This document shows, one piece after another, positions 31,283-42,384 of a stretch of 64,000 nt of DNA. The DNA lies in contig NAJO01000055.1 of assembly GCA_002077065.1 (NCBI GenBank), positions 124,001 to 188,000 on the forward strand, in the 5' to 3' direction. A program made the translations under genes and the position numbers. The DNA is from Cryoendolithus antarcticus (lineage: Eukaryota; Ascomycota; Dothideomycetes; Cladosporiales; Cladosporiaceae). The notes under the pieces are model-generated. The model ran no database searches, was not told the DNA's origin, and was given only the letters and a program-made list of their open reading frames with translations. Each line of letters begins with the position of its first letter. The stretch's first letter is position 1.

Positions 31283-32937
31283 TCAGTACGTTCGGGGCAA
31301 GGGCATACTTACTGCCCATGCAGCGTAGAGCAAAGCGGCACCATTCGCAATCAACGTCCTCCAGCCGCTCATTGGCTTCGTGGGGTTGTTAAATCTGCCA
31401 TGAGTCCGCGTAGCTATGGCCAGCACCACGATGAACATCTGCGATATGATGGCGAGGGAAAGGATGGAATCGGAAGCCGAGGGCGTGAGGAGTTGGAGGG
31501 AAGAGGAGAGGATTGTTAGGAGTACTGAGGTGAAGACAGCCAGATGTGTCGGACTGAGCTTGAGCCAGGTGCGTGCGCGTGAAGGAAGCGTGGTCTGATC
31601 TGCAAGATTGCTGATCTGCTCGGCAGCTGAAGCCGTGGTGCTGACAGCGATCATGTAGAGAAGTCCTAGCACCGCCATCGAGAAAGCCAGCGTCGGTCCG
31701 GGATCGTTGAAGGCCGTGTGGAAGACCTGCACGAATGGAGACTTGTACGTAAGTGCGTCCGGGATGGACACGATGCTGAAGCAGTAAAGTATGGCCATCA
31801 GCGTAGTCACGCCTGCGTCGGTGAGGTACCTCCAAGCAAAGCCAGACTCCGGCCGCGGGTCGTCTCTCTCGGTCGCATACGGATCGTGTACGATGGCAGC
31901 ACTGCTCGTAGCCACGTAGACATTCGGGACCTGCCCAACAAGTACCGAAAAGCTCAGACTGGGCCAGCCGCCGCCGATCTCAGTGAAGTCGATGAATACC
32001 TCCTGCGCTGAGCGCTTCGGCGCCATGATGAACAACGCCGCGAGTATCGCCATGACGCAGCAGTAGTGGCATATGGAAAAGATGGCTTCGTAGATCGGTA
32101 GGTGGTGTCTCAGGAGCACGACGCACGCTGCGGCAAGCAAACCAGTGGCGACGCTGAGGCCAGTCGTGTGATCATCCGTTGGGATGTAGGTTGGGTGCGT
32201 GACCTGGATCATTGCTTGGATTGCATCGGCCATCATGTAGCAGTTGAGTGCGAGCATGCTTTGCCATGAGATGAGGGAGAGCCAGCCAGATGCGAAGGAA
32301 AGTCGGCGACCAGTGTTGGAGGAAGTGAATTTCGATGTCCTGCCATCGGTGGTCGATCAGCAAAGCAACATGCAGCTCAGATTCTCATGTCTGAATGTAC
32401 CGATCGTAGCTTAGTCCCTTGCGCTGAACCATTGAGAAGACCTATCACATATGGTAGTCAGTGCCAGCAAGTACAAAAGGCCGCTCGGCCTCCCTCACAA
32501 GAATCTGGCCCATGTATGCCCAAACGAGGGGCCAGATTAGACAGGGCAGGCCGCCATGCTTTAGCGCACCAGGGGTCGTCGCAAGCATGATCTCCTAGGA
32601 TCTGCTGTGGTGAGCATGGATCCGTATGCTGCGCTCTAATGACAACATCGGCGTACCCTATGCTGCGGACAGTGAAGTCGAAACTTCCAGATGGGGAGTG
32701 AGCAGTTCGCGGCGGGGCTTCTGGTTTGGCGTATTGCTGTTCCGTAATCAGCTCATGGCGATAGGTCAGGTGGCAAGTCTTTGCGATGCTCACCTCTGGA
32801 CGGTTGTCATCGACGCTGTATGTCTCATCTAAGCGGTCGCGATCTTTTGGCGAGACATGGCCGGGAACGTGCTCAGGCGAGCTTGGCTGCGAACTTATCA
32901 AAGGGTCTGAGCCATGGTGTCGTGCGTCTTGACTCAT
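31283..32937 (-). pseudogene. Amino-acid/choline-type permease (APC superfamily), 5' half decayed
   Basis: The 3' part, 32257-31283, is a clean frame of 324 aa with about eight hydrophobic helices ending NNPTKPMSGWRTLIANGAALL. It continues upstream in frame to SGWLSLISWQSML. Further upstream, family pieces are recognisable but in different frames: GGLPCLIWPLVWAYMGQILV followed by AGTDYHM (family AGGQYHW), then TGA TAG in frame, and before that SFDFTVRSIGYADVV. A Met at 32937 begins a disordered N-terminus in the same frame as the last piece. At least one frameshift and two stops separate the pieces, so a full transporter cannot be made without unseen introns. Substrate unknown. Confidence 0.6.
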
Positions 32938-33194
32938 CTGCGCTCGCGCCGACGGCGTCAGAAGCGTGAGTACGCGGCTTAGGATTCTCCTAGGGCGGTC
33001 TTGAATTATGTAAGGCGAGCACGATGAACGACGATGCAGTCTGGCTTGGAAGAGCATGCCGGAGAAGTAACGCTGTCGTGACTGCCACTTCCTTGTGAGC
33101 TCAACGTGATCCGTGCAGTTTTTGACGTATAGCGGTGGCTTTATTTCTTTCTCGAGGCAGCCATTCCTCCTCAAGCTTAGTGATAAGTCAAATG

Positions 33195-34070
33195 CTACAT
33201 CAACGCATTTTCCATCCCACAATCTTTGGCAAGTTCGAACACTGTCTGGCCGTGTACGTTCTTGATACCAACGTCTGCTCCTGCGCCCAGCAGCACTGTG
33301 ATGACATCGGCATGGCCATTCCTGACGGCTCTGTGGAGTGCTATGATTCCGGTTAGCCTGATGATGCGAGGCACTCATGATGATTCACGTAACATAGGGG
33401 TCTCGAGTCTTGCAAGACTTCGCTTGTCTCGTCCAATGAGCCCCAATTCATTGACGTTCGCGCCGCTCGCAATTAGCAGTTCGACAACAGGAAGCTTACC
33501 GGCCTCTGCAGCCAGACAGAGGGGTCCATTGTTGCTAAGGTTTGCTCCGCCTTCCAGCAAAATCTTAACCATCTCTGCATCGGAGCTCTGTGCAGCGCAT
33601 TCGGGGGTGGTCTTGTGGGCCCTAAACGCAACGGAATGGTTTGGGTTTGCTCCATTTGCAAGCAGGAAGCGGAGCAGTGTGTGGCGACTACGAAAGACTG
33701 CGAAGCCAATCATGATACCCCATCGATCGAGTGTATGATTTACCTCCACAACCTGCATTTCGATCAAGTAGCACAAGACTGCCTCAGCTGCGGGCGAGGA
33801 GACCAAGTCGTACAGCGTCAGGTCACTGATCCGGGCTCCATGCTCGACTGCACATTCAACAACGTTCATAGATCCAGCCATTGCTGCAGCGGCAAGGACA
33901 GCGGAACAGTCTTCTGCATTCATGCTTGTTGCTACGTCCCGGACGCGCGTAACATCGTCTTGCTGACACGCTGCCTGAATCCCTTGGCTGAGCATCTCGC
34001 TGGGCAATGGTATGTATGAGATTTCCTGGGGGATGACCATGCTGTTGGGTATCAGATTCGGATGCTCCAT
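33195..34070 (-). CDS. Ankyrin-repeat protein
   Basis: Two exons, 34070-33389 and 33340-33195, 48-nt intron with branch GCTAAC and acceptor TAG; 275 aa. The chosen frame restores a repeat across the splice (PLHRAVRNGHADVITVLLGAGADV). At least four ankyrin units are visible: AAMAGSMNVVECAVEHGARI, LLRFLLANGANPN, CAAQSSDAEMVKILLEGGANL and CLAAEAGKLPVVELLIASGANV. Ankyrin stacks mediate protein contacts; no partner domain is present, so no function is proposed. An upstream in-frame Met at 34187 would add 39 residues with a hydrophobic stretch; I prefer the internal start. Confidence 0.78.
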
Positions 34071-34601
34071 CGTGCCGGATCGAATCTTCAGTGGATCTGG
34101 TTGATACGACCTTGCAGACAGTACAAAGTACGTGAAGAATGACCGGAAGAAGAAGGATGGGAGGAGTGTAAGTGCCTCAGGCGCCATTGGACATGCTGCT
34201 CAGCGGCACGGTCGAGGCTGTGCCTGGCTGTGCAACTTCAAGCGCACCGACTCAATCTCAGTGAATGATTTCGATGACACGGAGCGACTGTATACCATCT
34301 TGGGTTGTAGAAATTGGCCGTGCTCCGGAAGCTACAGTCCGCTTCGATCTCCCAAGCAGAAGTTGCCACCAGACCATGGAAAGCTCGTTGGACCAGAATG
34401 CCTGCCTGATGGAAGTGTACCTTCTGCGGTTGTCAACAAAGTCGGTTACAACCACTCGCCAATCGGATCTCTCGAGACAAGAGCAGATTGTGTCGACTTA
34501 TACTCCTCCAAAGTACGCTGAGGTACATACATGTTCGTACAACGACTACGCATACCCTAGTATATGATACGCTCGCAAGTTCTCGTCCGTCTTTTTGCAA
34601 G
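34071..34601. other. Divergent upstream region ankyrin / rhodopsin-domain genes
   Basis: About 530 bp with no supported gene. The first 117 bp could be coding if the ankyrin protein starts at 34187. Confidence 0.4.
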
Positions 34602-35937
34602 ATGAATCTTCGGGTGTGATGCCAGCTTTCGGTCTCGAGCCTGGTCCGGGCTAGATACTCGTTACCACAGTCACGGGCACGATCTGGACGTTACAAGCCT
34701 TCGCCATCCGACTGTATACTCGCCTATGCATCAATGGTCCTCTCGGTCTCGATGATCTTCACTGCAGCATCTCGACCTTCTTTAGCCTCCTATACTCCGC
34801 CATGATCATCATCGAAGTACACTTTGGCCTTGGACGACGGGGCACCAGCCTTTCCGACCACGAACGTACGACAATAGCTGTCGCGACCTGGGCGAACCAG
34901 TATATGGGCGTCCTCGTTTTGGGCTTTTCGAAACTATCGGCGTGTTACTTGCTGACGCGCATGACGAAGACCCAAAAGCAGCTGCGAGTTGCATACACGA
35001 TTGCCACTGTTGTCGTCATGTGGGCACTGCAGTCAATGCTCTCAGCCTCGTTCCAGTGCAAGCTGCCACATCCCTGGCTGACGAAGCCTGCAAACACTTG
35101 CATAAATCGAGTGAGCGTTCGAGATACGGAGCCCCCAAGTGGATAATGCGATGGCTGATGATCGTTTAGTGGGCTCAGTCGCTAGCGAGTGGCATTGCAT
35201 CCTGGATCATCGAGCTTGTCCTTGTCGCTGCAGCGGTATATCTAGTGTGGGACTTAATGATGCCGAAGCAAATCAAAATTGCCGTAGTGATCGCCTTCTC
35301 TACGCGTCTTCTGTCGGGTTCAGTGTCAACCAGAGAGTATACATTTGCTGATCGTGTCAGGCTTGTGCCCTTTGGCATCTGGCGGCTGTTCTACTTCCAA
35401 CAAACTCTCAGACCCAATCCTTCAGACAGCCAAGTAAAGTTCATCACAATGTCCATCATCGCTGCGCACACCAGCGTGATCAGCGCTACGATTCCCTGTC
35501 TGAAGCCGTTCCTCGCATCACTGTCAACCGGGACACTCATGCGACCAAAGGCGTGGAGCCTGCCTACACACCGCAGATCGGCACCAACAGCAGTAAACAG
35601 TCAGATCACTCGTACGATGACTTACGACCGCCACAGTAGCATCAAGACCTTGAAGCTGCGGCCGCCAGTCGGGCAGAACCGCGTTGCGGCCGAGTATGTG
35701 CCAGCACGAAAGGAAGCTCGACCGTCTATGCCACGGCGGAACGCCTCTCTATCGCATTCGCAGACCAGTCAACAAAGCAGCATCACAGTAACGAGAGATT
35801 TTGCAGTAACGTTCTCGGATGTCGGGGGCCTGCTGCAGGACGACCCAAGGGGGGTGCGACGTCTTCCGATGACACAGTCAAGCAGTCAAGCCCGGGATTG
35901 CCGAGGCAAGGGTCTCGGAAGGGCAGCTCAGAGCTGA
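34602..35937 (+). CDS. Pth11-like integral membrane protein (fungal rhodopsin-domain family)
   Basis: Well-supported exons are 34655-35110 and 35170-35937 with a 59-nt intron. A 12-nt first exon (34602-34613) with a 41-nt intron is a guess. Without it an in-frame TAG at 34652 would cut off the N-terminus. The sequence shows the family pattern: FAIRLYTRLCINGPLGLDDL, VEVHFGLG-like IIIEVHFGLGRR, then GFSKLSACYLLTRMT, MWALQSMLSASFQC, and ASWIIELVLVAAAVYLVWDL. It ends the seven-helix domain with IIAAHTSVISATIPCLKPFL. The C-terminal 130 residues are Ser/Arg-rich and cytosolic. Such proteins are numerous in filamentous ascomycetes, and a few act as surface-sensing receptors. Ligand unknown. Confidence 0.7.
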
Positions 35938-36066
35938 GGACACCAGAGTCTGGTGCTGCAGGATCAGCCCGTGGGAGCAGGAAGGGCTGTTGAAGATCGT
36001 CCAGCAAGAGCCTCGTATGACGACTGAGAGCAAGTTGAGATAGCGGAAGATCTTGTAGGTACATAC

Positions 36067-37023
36067 CTACGACGCGTCCTTATCACTACCGCTGTCATCA
36101 TCTTCACCCTCGACTTGTATCCGTCTGCCTTTCACGTTCGACTCCACCTCCGCCACGAGGCTCTCCATGAAGTCCTGATCTCGCCCGACAAGTGTCACGA
36201 CATTCCGGCTCTTACCCCATCTTGGATAAGATCCGACTTTGACGCCCTTGCTCTCCACTTTGTTTGACAACTCCGTGAGGTAGCCTGCGACTTCGCTCTC
36301 CGGCAGCGGGGTGCTGAACAGCAAGCGATATATGCCTTTCCCTTCAGGGTCTGTCAATCGAGGAAGCAGTCGGGGTTTGAGGCCATCCAGCATCTTCTCA
36401 AACAGCCGAGGTATGCCTGGGAAGATATGCACATTTCCATTCACCACATTGATCGGCACCCACAAGTCCTCCGCCGGGAATATCACCTGCTCCTCGTCCG
36501 GTAGCTTCTTGTCGTACGGTAGCTCGATCATTCGCAGCTTTGCCTTCAGTGCAGGTGAGTCTGTTTCGTAGTCGAACTTCTCCTGGCCCGGCCGAGGTCT
36601 CGAGAATTTCTTCATCTTTTCGAATGCCTCTTTGTGCAAGACAAGCGGTAGATCAAACGCCCTCGCTATGCTTTGATACGTGATATCATCGTGGGTTGGT
36701 CCAATGCCTCCTGATGTGACTACAAAGTCGTAATTCTTCGACATCCGCCGAGCAGCCTCAATGATCTCGCTCTCGTCATCTGCGATGACTTCCACACGCT
36801 TAAGATTGATGCCCAGCGAGAAGCAATACTTTGCAAACCATGCCGAGTTTGTGTCTACTGTCTTGCCGCCGAGGACCTCGTCGCCAATGATGATGCAGCC
36901 GGCCGTGTGGATCATGCTTCTGCTGCCGTTCTGCGCCATGGCTCGAGCTGCTGCCGAATTGTGTAGGTATTGCGGTAGAGGGCGTGACAGATGTCTCGTG
37001 AGTTGGTTCAGTCGTGAGAACAT
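36067..37023 (-). CDS. MoCF/CinA-type molybdopterin-binding domain protein
   Basis: Single exon, 318 aa. The first 30 residues are Arg/Ser/Leu-rich without acidic residues, resembling a mitochondrial presequence. The domain follows: AGCIIIGDEVLGGKTVDTNS, VEVIADDESEI, FVVTSGGIGPTHDDITY and later NVHIFPGIPRLFEKML. These match the MoCF-biosynthesis fold in CinA, MogA and the N-terminal part of animal FAD synthase. No PAPS-reductase-type FAD synthase domain is present. Stand-alone fungal members are thought to be hydrolases of damaged nucleotides or cofactors, but activity is not shown here. The tail is acidic. Confidence 0.87.
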   Translation of the reverse strand: MFSRLNQLTRHLSRPLPQYLHNSAAARAMAQNGSRSMIHTAGCIIIGDEVLGGKTVDTNSAWFAKYCFSLGINLKRVEVIADDESEIIEAARRMSKNYDFVVTSGGIGPTHDDITYQSIARAFDLPLVLHKEAFEKMKKFSRPRPGQEKFDYETDSPALKAKLRMIELPYDKKLPDEEQVIFPAEDLWVPINVVNGNVHIFPGIPRLFEKMLDGLKPRLLPRLTDPEGKGIYRLLFSTPLPESEVAGYLTELSNKVESKGVKVGSYPRWGKSRNVVTLVGRDQDFMESLVAEVESNVKGRRIQVEGEDDDSGSDKDAS

Positions 37024-37234
37024 AGAATCGATTCGGGAGTGGTGTTTTGGTGAAGAGCTGTGGATGTTGTACGAAAGCTTGCCGACTCCAATGCTTTCGT
37101 AGACTACATCATCGTTGCGGGGAGGGCAACTCCAGGCTCAAGTCCGAGCTTTGAAAGGTAATCGACTTCACCTAGGCAGTAGTAAGTATACAATATCCAG
37201 ATCAACCAGATCAGGAGCACTGAACGCCGCCGTC

Positions 37235-37854
37235 ATGGTACGTGGTCTTCACAGCAGCAGGTATCTCCCTCATATCCACCACTGACTTCCTCCGAGTCTT
37301 CCGAATCACGCCTCTACACGTTCAGCACGCCGACCAAAGACAAGCTTCGGAAGTTCCGATTGTCGACATCTCGAGCAAAGGATCCTCAAGCAGTCATCTG
37401 TGAGACGACTCCTGTTGAAGAATTGATAGATGCGTGAGAACCTTCGACTGATCTTGTCCCACCACGACAGAAGACCAGATCGATAAAAAGACTCTCGAAA
37501 TCAGTCAAGCTGATGATGAAACCTATACGTCCATGCCAGACTTGAGCGATGAGCTCCCAGATAATAGCCCGAGATTCGTCTTGTTATCATATCCCATCAC
37601 TATGGTCTGTGTTCTCCCAGTAATCTGCGCGTGACATTATCACTTTGCTGACGCGTAGTCAGGCTTCCGGTCGCCAAAGCGTGCCATACGTGTTGATCAG
37701 CTACCTGCCCTCTACTTGTAACCAGGAGAGCAGAATGCTGTATGCTGGCGCGAAGGAGCTTATGAGGAACGAAAGTGAGGCTGGAAAGGTCATCGAGATC
37801 GACGACGCGGAGGACTTGCTGCAGATGGAGCAGAAGCTGAAAGGCGAGGAGTGA
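37235..37854 (+). CDS. Glia maturation factor homologue (ADF/cofilin family)
   Basis: Four exons: 37235-37237 (only the ATG), 37297-37399, 37474-37604 and 37663-37854; 142 aa, the normal GMF size. Motifs: SSESRLYTFS, RKFRLSTSRAKDPQAVI, YTSMPDLSDELPDNSPRFVL, then SGRQSVPYVLISYLPSTCN and ESRMLYAGAKELMRN. GMF (yeast Aim7) binds Arp2/3 and debranches actin networks. The 37403-37470 intron contains the frame-breaking sequence and is removed between ATC-T and AC-CAG. A start codon alone in its own coding exon is unusual but fits the family N-terminus. The divergent neighbour is the MoCF-domain gene, 211 bp away. Confidence 0.9.
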
Positions 37855-38362
37855 GACTCAGGTCGTGTGCGATGCCCGTCGTGACACGAGGTGAGGTTGG
37901 ACTTTCAGGCAGAGCGAGGAAGGAGCAGCTTAGACTTATTTGAAGCTTACTTCGACTGCACTATGTTGGGTAGTTGATCAGTGATGCGCTGAGAGTCGTC
38001 TTTGAATGAATGCGCCATTGCATACACCTTCTATGCGCCTAGTCTACGCCCATGCCGAGAATTCTATCACGGCTTGCCCGATGAATGCCAGTGCCGAAAA
38101 CAGCAGATCGCTTCCCTTTTCCGAAACGAAGTGGATATAATGCAGCCTGCAATACCGGGTCTCGCAACCCTTGAACCTTTTAGCGCCCAGCCAGCGCTCG
38201 TTTCTCGTTGCGCGGCCGTGGACGCAGATACCCAGCGCAAGCGGTGTTCTTCGCGTTCGAACCCTTTTCCCATGCCAGTCTGATAGCTGGTGCACTGTGT
38301 GCCTCATCTGTCTGTCCCTCCTCGCACCATACACTCCGCAAGCCGCTTGACAAAGGATTCGC
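37855..38362. other. Intergenic between convergent GMF and Ras genes
   Basis: About 500 bp. Open frames on either strand have no family signature. It holds two 3' ends. Confidence 0.45.
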
Positions 38363-39271
38363 TTACATGACTGCGCACTTGCAGCATCCTGCTTCCTTCT
38401 CGCCATCCATATCGAAGTTCTGATGTGGCTTTTGTCCCACTGCACCATTACCTCCCGGATACGATGACATGTCCTTGTTGTACTTCCGAATTTCGCGTAC
38501 GATGTCGAAGAAAGCGTTGTCCACGTTGATGCGTGACTTAGCCGACGTCTCGATGAACTTGCAGCCGAATGAGCGAGCAAGCGCCTTACCCTCTGTGATC
38601 TTATCAGTTAATGCGACTTGTGGGACCTCAATCGCGGAAGAGCCGCCACCGTAGCCAAATCTCTACCACAACGCCGCTCTGCGTGTCCCGAACTTACCTT
38701 CTGTGCTCACTTCCCGCTCGCTCTCCAAATCGCATTTGTTGCCTACCACGATGATCGGGAAGTAATCCTTGTCCTTCACTCTCAGGATTTGCTGCTGAAA
38801 TGTGACGATCTCCTCATAACTCTGTCGCGATGTTATGCTGTACACCAGCAAGAAGCCTTCGCCTGTACGCATATATTGCTCCCGCATCGCCGAGTACTCC
38901 TCTTGCCCTGCCGTATCGAGAACATCGAGTAGTGCCACCTCTTCGTCAATGACGCATTGCTTTCGGTATGAGTCTACAGTGATATGTCAGTGCGCTCAAT
39001 AATGTACAATGCGGCTGTGACGACTGCGAACCTTCAATTGTAGGATCATACTCGTCAACGAAGTGGGATTGTATCAATTGGATGGTCAAGCAACTCTTTC
39101 CAACGCCACCGCCACCAACGACCACGAGCTTGTACTCCCTGAGGAACTGCGCAGAATTGTATCAGTACATGTTCTCGCAGTAGCCCATCCATGCAGGCGA
39201 TGCCACTCAATGGTTTTTGGCCAATTAATTCCGGGAATGATGTGTATTGGTATGCGTACTTTTGAAGCCAT
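38363..39271 (-). CDS. RAS1: Ras GTPase
   Basis: Four exons: 39271-39260, 39146-39032, 38973-38698 and 38592-38363; 210 aa. The 12-nt first coding exon gives MASK, then [20 protein letters not shown] (P-loop), the effector loop [13 protein letters not shown] across the second splice, [24 protein letters not shown] and [14 protein letters not shown]. It ends GCCKCAVM, a CAAX box with upstream cysteines for palmitoylation, as in plasma-membrane Ras of filamentous fungi. The P-loop glycine usually mutated in activated Ras is wild type. It acts upstream of adenylyl cyclase and MAP kinase pathways. The last intron is 105 nt, longer than its neighbours. Confidence 0.93.
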
Positions 39272-40781
39272 TGCGAATGTTCGCTTAGAACAGCGATCTG
39301 CTCGTCGACTGTCGCCTCAATGCTGCGTTTGTAAAGGGAAAAATCTAGCGAGGGCGGAGGCGAGGTCTGTTGCAGGGATATCGGCGCAATGGTAAATCGA
39401 TGTTGAGTAAATCGAGGACGGTGATAGTGCGATCTAGGAGGCAATCGATGTCCTGGATCGCTCGAAGTGAAGGAGATGTCGGGCAGGTCTGGTCTGGAAT
39501 CTGCAGTCGATCTCGAAGGCTGGGCAATGGCGCGAAACTGGTCTGTGGATCGCGCGGCAGCAGATTGAGAGGTGCAGTCGCTTGACAAGAGCGCTTTCCT
39601 CCTGAAGGATCGCGGTAACGTGGAGATAAAGCTCGGCGGCTTCACTTTCACGTGGCACGCAACAGAGAAGGGATGAAGTCGTTAAGGTTTACATTGATGA
39701 GGGCAGGGGAGGTTCCAGGATCATGCATCCCGTTCGCAGAAATGCAAACGCTTGTGCACCGCACATCACGACACGGGCTTGAAGTCCGCAGGGCGAGCGG
39801 AGTGCTGGGCCAGTGAAGGGGGTTGGCTGTCTTTGCCGGATATCCCGCAAGGAAAGTGGTGCACATCGGCACTCCACTCGAAGAAGAAGCGCTAGAATGC
39901 CGCACAGAAAAAGCGTGGTGAAGCGTGTGACAGGGATCGCTACATGGCCTGAGCAGCGAATGGCAATCAAATGATAGAGCCATCCTTCTACGCTCCTACC
40001 ACTCTTGCTATCTACCTGATGCTACTACAATATGCTTGACCATTAGTGATGAGTTGTGGTGTCGTCGCTGAGCGCCCACGATATCTCGCTGGAGCTCGAG
40101 AAGCGCCAGGAATGTGCATTGCTATTCACAGACCTTGCGCGGGGACGACTCGCCTGCTGCACACCATGTGCTTGAAGCACACCACGATCGACGTCCACGG
40201 TCCACCCCTGGCTACGCATTGGTCCTCAAGTCGGCTAGGCTGCATGAACGCCGACCGTTGACATCTTCATGTCACCCACGAGTCAAGGAGATTCGCCTTC
40301 CTCTAATATACTCCAGTGGTGGTCAGTCCACGATGGCTGATCATCGGTCCTAATGTGCAGTCCACGAAGTTGAAGACATGTGCTTACTTTTGCATGCGAT
40401 GCGCGCGCTAAGATCTTGCATGCATGGCCATGACAGCCAGCCACAAGCACGTGTGAGTGGATGATACGCGATGCTTAAGACTGAGTGGCTAGCAGGCTGA
40501 GCGCCTACAGTGCCTGTGTTTGCTGCATAGAAGCTCTGAGCTGTTGGGTGAAGTGCTCATTCTGCGATGCCACTCTCGGTCAACTGCGTAGCTGCACGAG
40601 TCTGAGTGCGAGACCACATCAGTGAACGAACTAGCTATGCGTTGCATGCCCAAAATGTCGTAGAAGGAAGCAGGGAACTGTATACGCGAGGTGGGGAGGA
40701 GGTCCTCAACAAGAGAACCTACCCAAACGTGTAGGACTACATCTATCCCGTAGGTCGATCTTCATTCGATTCTTTGACCGA
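39272..40781. other. Large intergenic region upstream of Ras
   Basis: About 1.5 kb, the longest gene-free stretch. The first 400 bp are probably the Ras promoter and leader. Open frames are below 115 codons with no recognisable motif. CACGTG occurs near 39650 and 40449. I see no repeats or RNA gene. Confidence 0.45.
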
Positions 40782-41578
40782 CTACCACTTCTCCAGCATT
40801 GGCCTGATATCAATCTCATTCGTAAACGCCCTCTTCCCTTGCAAGTGCAAATTCCAGTACGCCGCCGCGATCTCGTCGGCATCAATCTTCGCCTCAGGCG
40901 GCATGTCCTTCAACCAATCCTTCGTTCTCGGAATATCAATGACTCCATCGATGACAGCATGCGCAACATGGATGCCCTTCGGAGCGAACTCCTTTGCGAT
41001 AGAGGTTGACAAGGCGCGAAGGGCGAACTTTGCGTTGGCGAAGCCAGACATGAGGGCATTGGCCTTGACGGAGGCGGTAGCGCCGGTGAAGATGAGGGTA
41101 GGAGGGTGTTCAGATTTGGGGGCAGCGTTCAGGAGCAGGGGAAGGGTGGCTTGGGAGAAGATGAAGGCGCCCTTGCTGTTTGGTGTCAGCCATGCTGCGA
41201 TCATAGAATTTCAGATCAGAGCCCATCTTACCAACTAACGTCCCACCCTGCAACAAAGTCGTCGACACTCATCTCCAAAAGCGGCTTCCTCACGAACTTC
41301 CCACTCGCATTGAAGATCGCTGCCGCGCATCCATCACTCCCCCATTCCTTCTTGATCTTCTCAAAAGCACTCTTTACACTCTCTTCGCTTGCAACATCGG
41401 TGCTAATACCAATGGCCTTGCCGCCGGAGCTGTTGATCTCCTTGACCAAACCCTCATAGTTCTCGGGCGATCTTGCTAGGAGTGCGACAGGGTATGCAGA
41501 GGCAAACTTGCGGGCTACGGCAGCGCCTGTGCCTGGTCCGACACCGGCTACGACTGCGAAGAGATTGGATGATACCAT
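40782..41578 (-). CDS. Short-chain dehydrogenase/reductase (SDR)
   Basis: Two exons, 41578-41232 and 41175-40782, 56-nt intron; 246 aa, usual for a classical SDR. The N-terminal cofactor site reads VVAGVGPGTGAAVAR (GxxxGxG variant). The NNAG position is occupied by NASG. The catalytic-loop region has FTGATASVKA followed by GFANAKFALRAL; Lys is present, but the Tyr of the YxxxK motif appears replaced by Asn-Ala (FANAK), so classical catalysis is doubtful. It resembles a group of fungal and bacterial SDR-like proteins annotated only as oxidoreductases. Substrate unknown. Start at 41578 gives MVSSNLFAVVAG. Confidence 0.82.
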
Positions 41579-42384
41579 GGTTGTTGTGGGTGTGAAGCTG
41601 GAACGACTAAAGGGATCAAGGCACTGTGAGGGTGGAGTGATTGGAGTGAAAGATTGAGCTGGGAACACACAATTTGAAGCAGAAGACGATGATTCTTACG
41701 CCTCGGTGCTACTGAGAAGATTTCTAAGCTATCCTACTTAATGGCGCAATGCAGTACCTGAAGGTTAGAAGCTGCGATCCGGACCTCCATGGATGAACTC
41801 CATGAATGAGCGCATTGCGGGGCCTACATATGTGCTTACCGATCCAAAACCCGGGGTAGTCTCTCCGTGAGTTTGAGCTTCATTCGATTAGGCTGTAATG
41901 CGGATCAATCATGACCACGCTCATGCAGACCCTGACAGACCTTTGGAATCACTGATCAGGCCCTTTGCATGACTGCTGCTCTCTTAATTTGCGAGTGTCA
42001 CGTGCCCATCGGCCCTTTGCATTTAGGCTTCCGATTCTCTAAGCTCTCTCCAGAACTTGATGGCATGCTGCATTGCATAAATGAATGCGCTGAGCAATCG
42101 CATCGCAGAAGGCTACGTCGTGTTCGAGTCCAGTTGGTAGAGCTGTAGCGGTGGAGGACAGTCGAGTCTTCCATGGTCTAGAGCACAGCGCAAAGGCCGA
42201 CTGCTAATGCTGAGCTGGCGGACGCTCAAGTCAGCCATGGAACACAAATACGAGAGTAGGTATGGCGAATAACATACCGGCATTCAACGGCATGCAAGCA
42301 TTTGTTCGCAGGTCGAACACTCTTTTCCCCGTATTGAGCTTCACATCAGTCAACGGCTTGCGCCCTGACTTATTGGGCACGCTC
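41579..42384. other. Intergenic, SDR upstream region
   Basis: About 800 bp. Near 42122-42145 sits a GTTCGAGTCC directly followed by AGTTGGTAGAGC. These look like tRNA B- and A-box words but in reversed order, so not a tRNA gene. No coding region is supported. Confidence 0.45.

Noticed and set aside
34652..34654. In-frame TAG near the start of the Pth11-like gene as evidence of a pseudogene
   Set aside because: The TAG can equally be the end of an intron (acceptor), and the rest of the gene is intact, so it is kept as a coding gene.
42120..42146. GTTCGAGTCC followed by AGTTGGTAGAGC
   Set aside because: B-box-like word precedes the A-box-like word, and no anticodon arm is present; at most a rearranged fragment.
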